From: Yponomeuta sedellus
Lineage: Eukaryota > Arthropoda > Insecta > Lepidoptera > Yponomeutidae
Assembly (NCBI GenBank): GCA_934045075.1
Contig: OW203724.1
Span: 12,573,473-12,637,472, forward strand
Reading direction: 5' to 3'
Length of the DNA: 64,000 bases
Position numbers and translations under genes: made by a program. The notes beneath the pieces were generated by a model that did no database searches, was not told the origin of the DNA, and saw only the letters and a list, made by a program, of their open reading frames with translations. This document shows, piece by piece, positions 61,457-64,000 of the stretch. Within the stretch, counting starts at the first letter, position 1. Each line of letters begins with the position of its first letter.

Positions 61457-62888
61457 CTGCCAGAGGAACCGCGTTAATGTCGGGTTCTACCAACGCCCGT
61501 TCCGAAACCCACGCTAGAAACGTACATTTTAAGTACCTAAACGGAAGATTTCTTCCCAAGGTTATATCTATTTTTTGTGATTTAAAGTTGGTACATAATT
61601 AACAGAAACAAGATTTTTTTAAGTGGTGCAAGCTTGCCTAATTTTGTAATCATAGTTGTTCCACTTCCTCTCCAAAAAGGTTATTTAGTTATTGCTTGCA
61701 ATAATCTAGATATTCGAAGTTATATGTTTCTGCGCTACTAAAAATTAAACATAAAGTCACTGCATTCTTCGCCGTCTTCCTCTTTACCACAAACGATTTA
61801 AACCGCATCTGAGGAGTTTTTTCAAGGAATAGCGTTTTAATGTTTGATAAAGCAAACGTTAGCCCATCACATGCAGCAGCTCAAGTGAAGGTGTGTGGGC
61901 TCGTGAGTAGAAGGAGGCGCTAAAGTAGAATTCGGGTTGGTATTCTTGAAATACCTGAAATTCTTGAAATACCAATATCACTCTGGGCCTTGGCTGCGAA
62001 ATGGATGCGAATTGACACTATTTCGTAACTACGGATTGTACATCACATTTTCATATTAAACTATGATCAGCAATACCTATGGTCAAGTTTTATACAACTA
62101 TAAAACTTGACCCTAGGTATTGCGTATAAGTTTTTTGCATTTTTTGGGTCTGTTAAAACAAATAGGGTAGACCGAGGCGAAACGGATCAGTGGGTGAACG
62201 GATCGAATTAACTACTCCGTAATTTTTTGAATAACGCCTGACTTGGGCCGGTAGCCGGCGATTGGCGTGTTATGTACTGGGAACTATTTACGCACGATTT
62301 TTTTTCGCATTTTTTTCACTTTCATGCATTTTTCAAAATTTATATTGACTGGGAAGGGCTCTATTTTATTTAAAAACAGTATAGTTTGTAATCATACTAT
62401 TATAGGTTAATGTGTTAAATACTTATTTCAAAAGTCTTCTGTATGGAGTTATTCCAAGGATGTTTTAACCAGACCTTCTTGGGTTATTCAGATCGCGAAA
62501 TGGATTATAATTTTAAAATGATTTATTTTAACTTTGGCTTTATCGACGATATCGATTTTTATAAAATTTTAGATGGATCGCACGTACAAAAGAAAGATAA
62601 AAGGGGTACAAATGGTCTCAAGAAAAAAAATTAAGATTTCGCTGTAGTTGTAATAGTAGTAACACCGAATGTTGAGATTTACTAATTATCATACACGATT
62701 TTTCAAAGAAGAGTTTCTTTCTTAAGAGGTGTCATTAATACTCGTGTTAGACAGCCACCCTTAGATAAGAATGCTTAAAAGATTTTATAGGCGTGCCTTA
62801 CCGAAGGCGGTTCGTAAATATACATTTGAATTCACAGAACGTCAAAGAAAAAAGAAACATTAATATAAATAAAGAACGGTTGGAGTAA
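61457..62888. other. Upstream intron or intergenic sequence
   Basis: Contains the hairpin at 62070-62123 and a possible transposon end at about 62164 (AGGGTAGACCGAGGCGAAAC) with no matching second end found. The 63-codon frame at 62443-62634 has no recognisable features. Confidence 0.4.
62070..62123. repeat. 25-bp hairpin with 4-nt loop
   Basis: GCAATACCTATGGTCAAGTT-type arm and its inverse with one mismatch, loop CAAC. One of the tightest foldbacks in the window. Confidence 0.85.
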
Positions 62889-63985
62889 AAATCTCGAAAC
62901 CATCCTCGCTCTAGGCCCCCATACCGTGATGTTCGGGGATTTCAACTCGAAACACACGGATTGGACCTCCCTACAGACGAACTCTGGTGGCATTGCCCTT
63001 CTCGGTCTAACCGAATCGTTGGAATTAGACGTCCTATGTCCGTTTTCTCCAACTCACTACCCTGACAACCCAGCGCACTCCCCCGACGTGCTAGATTTCG
63101 CCCTTATAAAGGGCGTCAGCCTCAACCTCAGGTCGATCGAGCCTCTCGACGACCTAGGTTCCGACCACCGACCGGTCTCGCTCCAGCTAGGTCCCCCGAC
63201 TCACTCCACACTCTCTATTAAGACTATCACCAACTGGGACGATGTTAAAGCCTCCCTAGTCACCGTTGCTGAAGCCCCCGATTCGCCGCTTGTGCTCACA
63301 CCCGGCTGTCTTGACAGCACGGATGAAATAGATAGCGCCGTAGACTCCCTCACGCATGTGATCCAATCAGCCATCCGCGACAACGAACACCAAGTTCCGG
63401 TCCATGACCGTAAGCTCCCTCTCGACGTCAGAAATCTGATAAGGGCCAAAAGAGCCGCCCTTCGAAGGGCCTCGCTCTACCCAACTCCTGCCTACAGGAA
63501 ACGTGCAAACGTCCTCCAGCGGCAAGTCCCGTCGCGGATCTCCGAATTGAGCAACTCCAATTGGGGTGACCTCATGGAGACCATTTCCCCCTCCCACGTA
63601 GCATACTATAAAGTAGCTAGGGCCCTTCGGGTTGACGCGATCACCCACACCCCTCCCTTGATGCGTCCCGATGGCACTACCGCCTTCGAGGACGACGAAA
63701 AGGCCGAATGCTTCGCTGACAGCATTGAGGCTCAATGCTCTCCCAGCGTCCAGCATAGGGACCCAGTTCACATAGGCAAGGTTGAGGAGGAGGTCCGTAA
63801 AAAGACCTCCCTCCCCTTAACCGACGACCCTATCGCGGTATCCATCCACTGACGAAATTCAGCTTTTTATCAAAAGACTGAAACGTAAAAAGGCCCCAGG
63901 AGCGGACGGTATTGCCAACCTAGCGCTGAAAAACTTCCCCGGCCAGGTGCTCACCCTCCTTGCCATTCTCTTCAATGCCTGCTTT
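62889..63985 (+). mobile_element. Jockey-type LINE fragment, truncated at both ends
   Basis: It starts NLETILALGPHTVMFGDFNS in the endonuclease domain and runs to the beginning of RT, near-identical to 30185-31190. It stops matching after TGCCTGCTTT at 63985; no 3' UTR or poly(A) is seen before the window ends. Confidence 0.88.
62926..63852 (+). pseudogene. LINE ORF2 endonuclease region, frameshifted
   Basis: Endonuclease motifs FGDFNSKHTDW, PDVLDFALIKG and LGSDHRPVSL are present. A 4-base ATCC duplication at about 63841-63848 (GTATCCATCCACTG against GTATCCACTG elsewhere) shifts the frame and stops it at 63852. Confidence 0.85.
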
Positions 63986-64000
63986 CTCTAATTTTATTAA

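Overview
The window looks like a piece of a lepidopteran (moth or butterfly) nuclear genome. The introns are AT-rich, the genes are split into short exons with GT-AG junctions, and the repeats are of types typical of Lepidoptera: Jockey-type LINEs, Tc1/mariner and pogo elements, BEL/Pao and Gypsy elements, and short repeats carrying a CACGATGTTTTCC motif. No bacterial features are present. The species cannot be named from the sequence.

Host genes. (1) 3195-11848 (+) holds the last six coding exons of an Argonaute-2-type (siRNA-class) Argonaute, covering most of the PIWI domain to the C-terminus. Three of the four slicer-tetrad residues are visible. (2) 46645-55319 (+) holds a complete three-exon acylphosphatase-like gene of 101 codons, in which the usual catalytic Arg is replaced by Thr. 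(3) 61456-60279 (-) holds the last two exons of a multi-pass membrane protein resembling Fuseless. Everything else that codes is mobile DNA or its relics.

Layout. 1-3194: transposase relic, a 69-bp tandem repeat interrupted by a TA-flanked DNA transposon, and a tRNA-like foldback repeat. 3195-11848: Argonaute exons with introns full of repeats, including two minisatellites that multiply a 5' splice site. 11920-20019: four DNA-transposon insertions (one next to the Argonaute poly(A) signal, a DDE relic with long TIRs, a pogo/Tigger element with a broken transposase, and a THAP-carrying MITE). 22006-43515: one nested complex. A PIF/Harbinger-like element with perfect 47-bp TIRs and TTA duplications contains a Gypsy element (22418-29172, TSD ATCT) and a BEL/Pao element (29274-42458, TSD ATTTC). 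Jockey-type LINE copies sit inside the Gypsy 5' LTR and inside both BEL LTRs. 43516-46578: decayed repeats. 46579-55319: acylphosphatase gene with a Mutator-like foldback, a mariner relic and two SINE-like insertions in intron 2. 55320-62888: sparse sequence with the membrane-protein exons and several hairpins. 62889-63985: a further LINE fragment.

The most unusual points are the two independent splice-donor minisatellites in one Argonaute gene, the TE insertions lying within about 20 bp of splice or poly(A) signals, and LINE copies sitting at one identical nucleotide in both BEL LTRs, about 27 bp downstream of the LTR TATA box.
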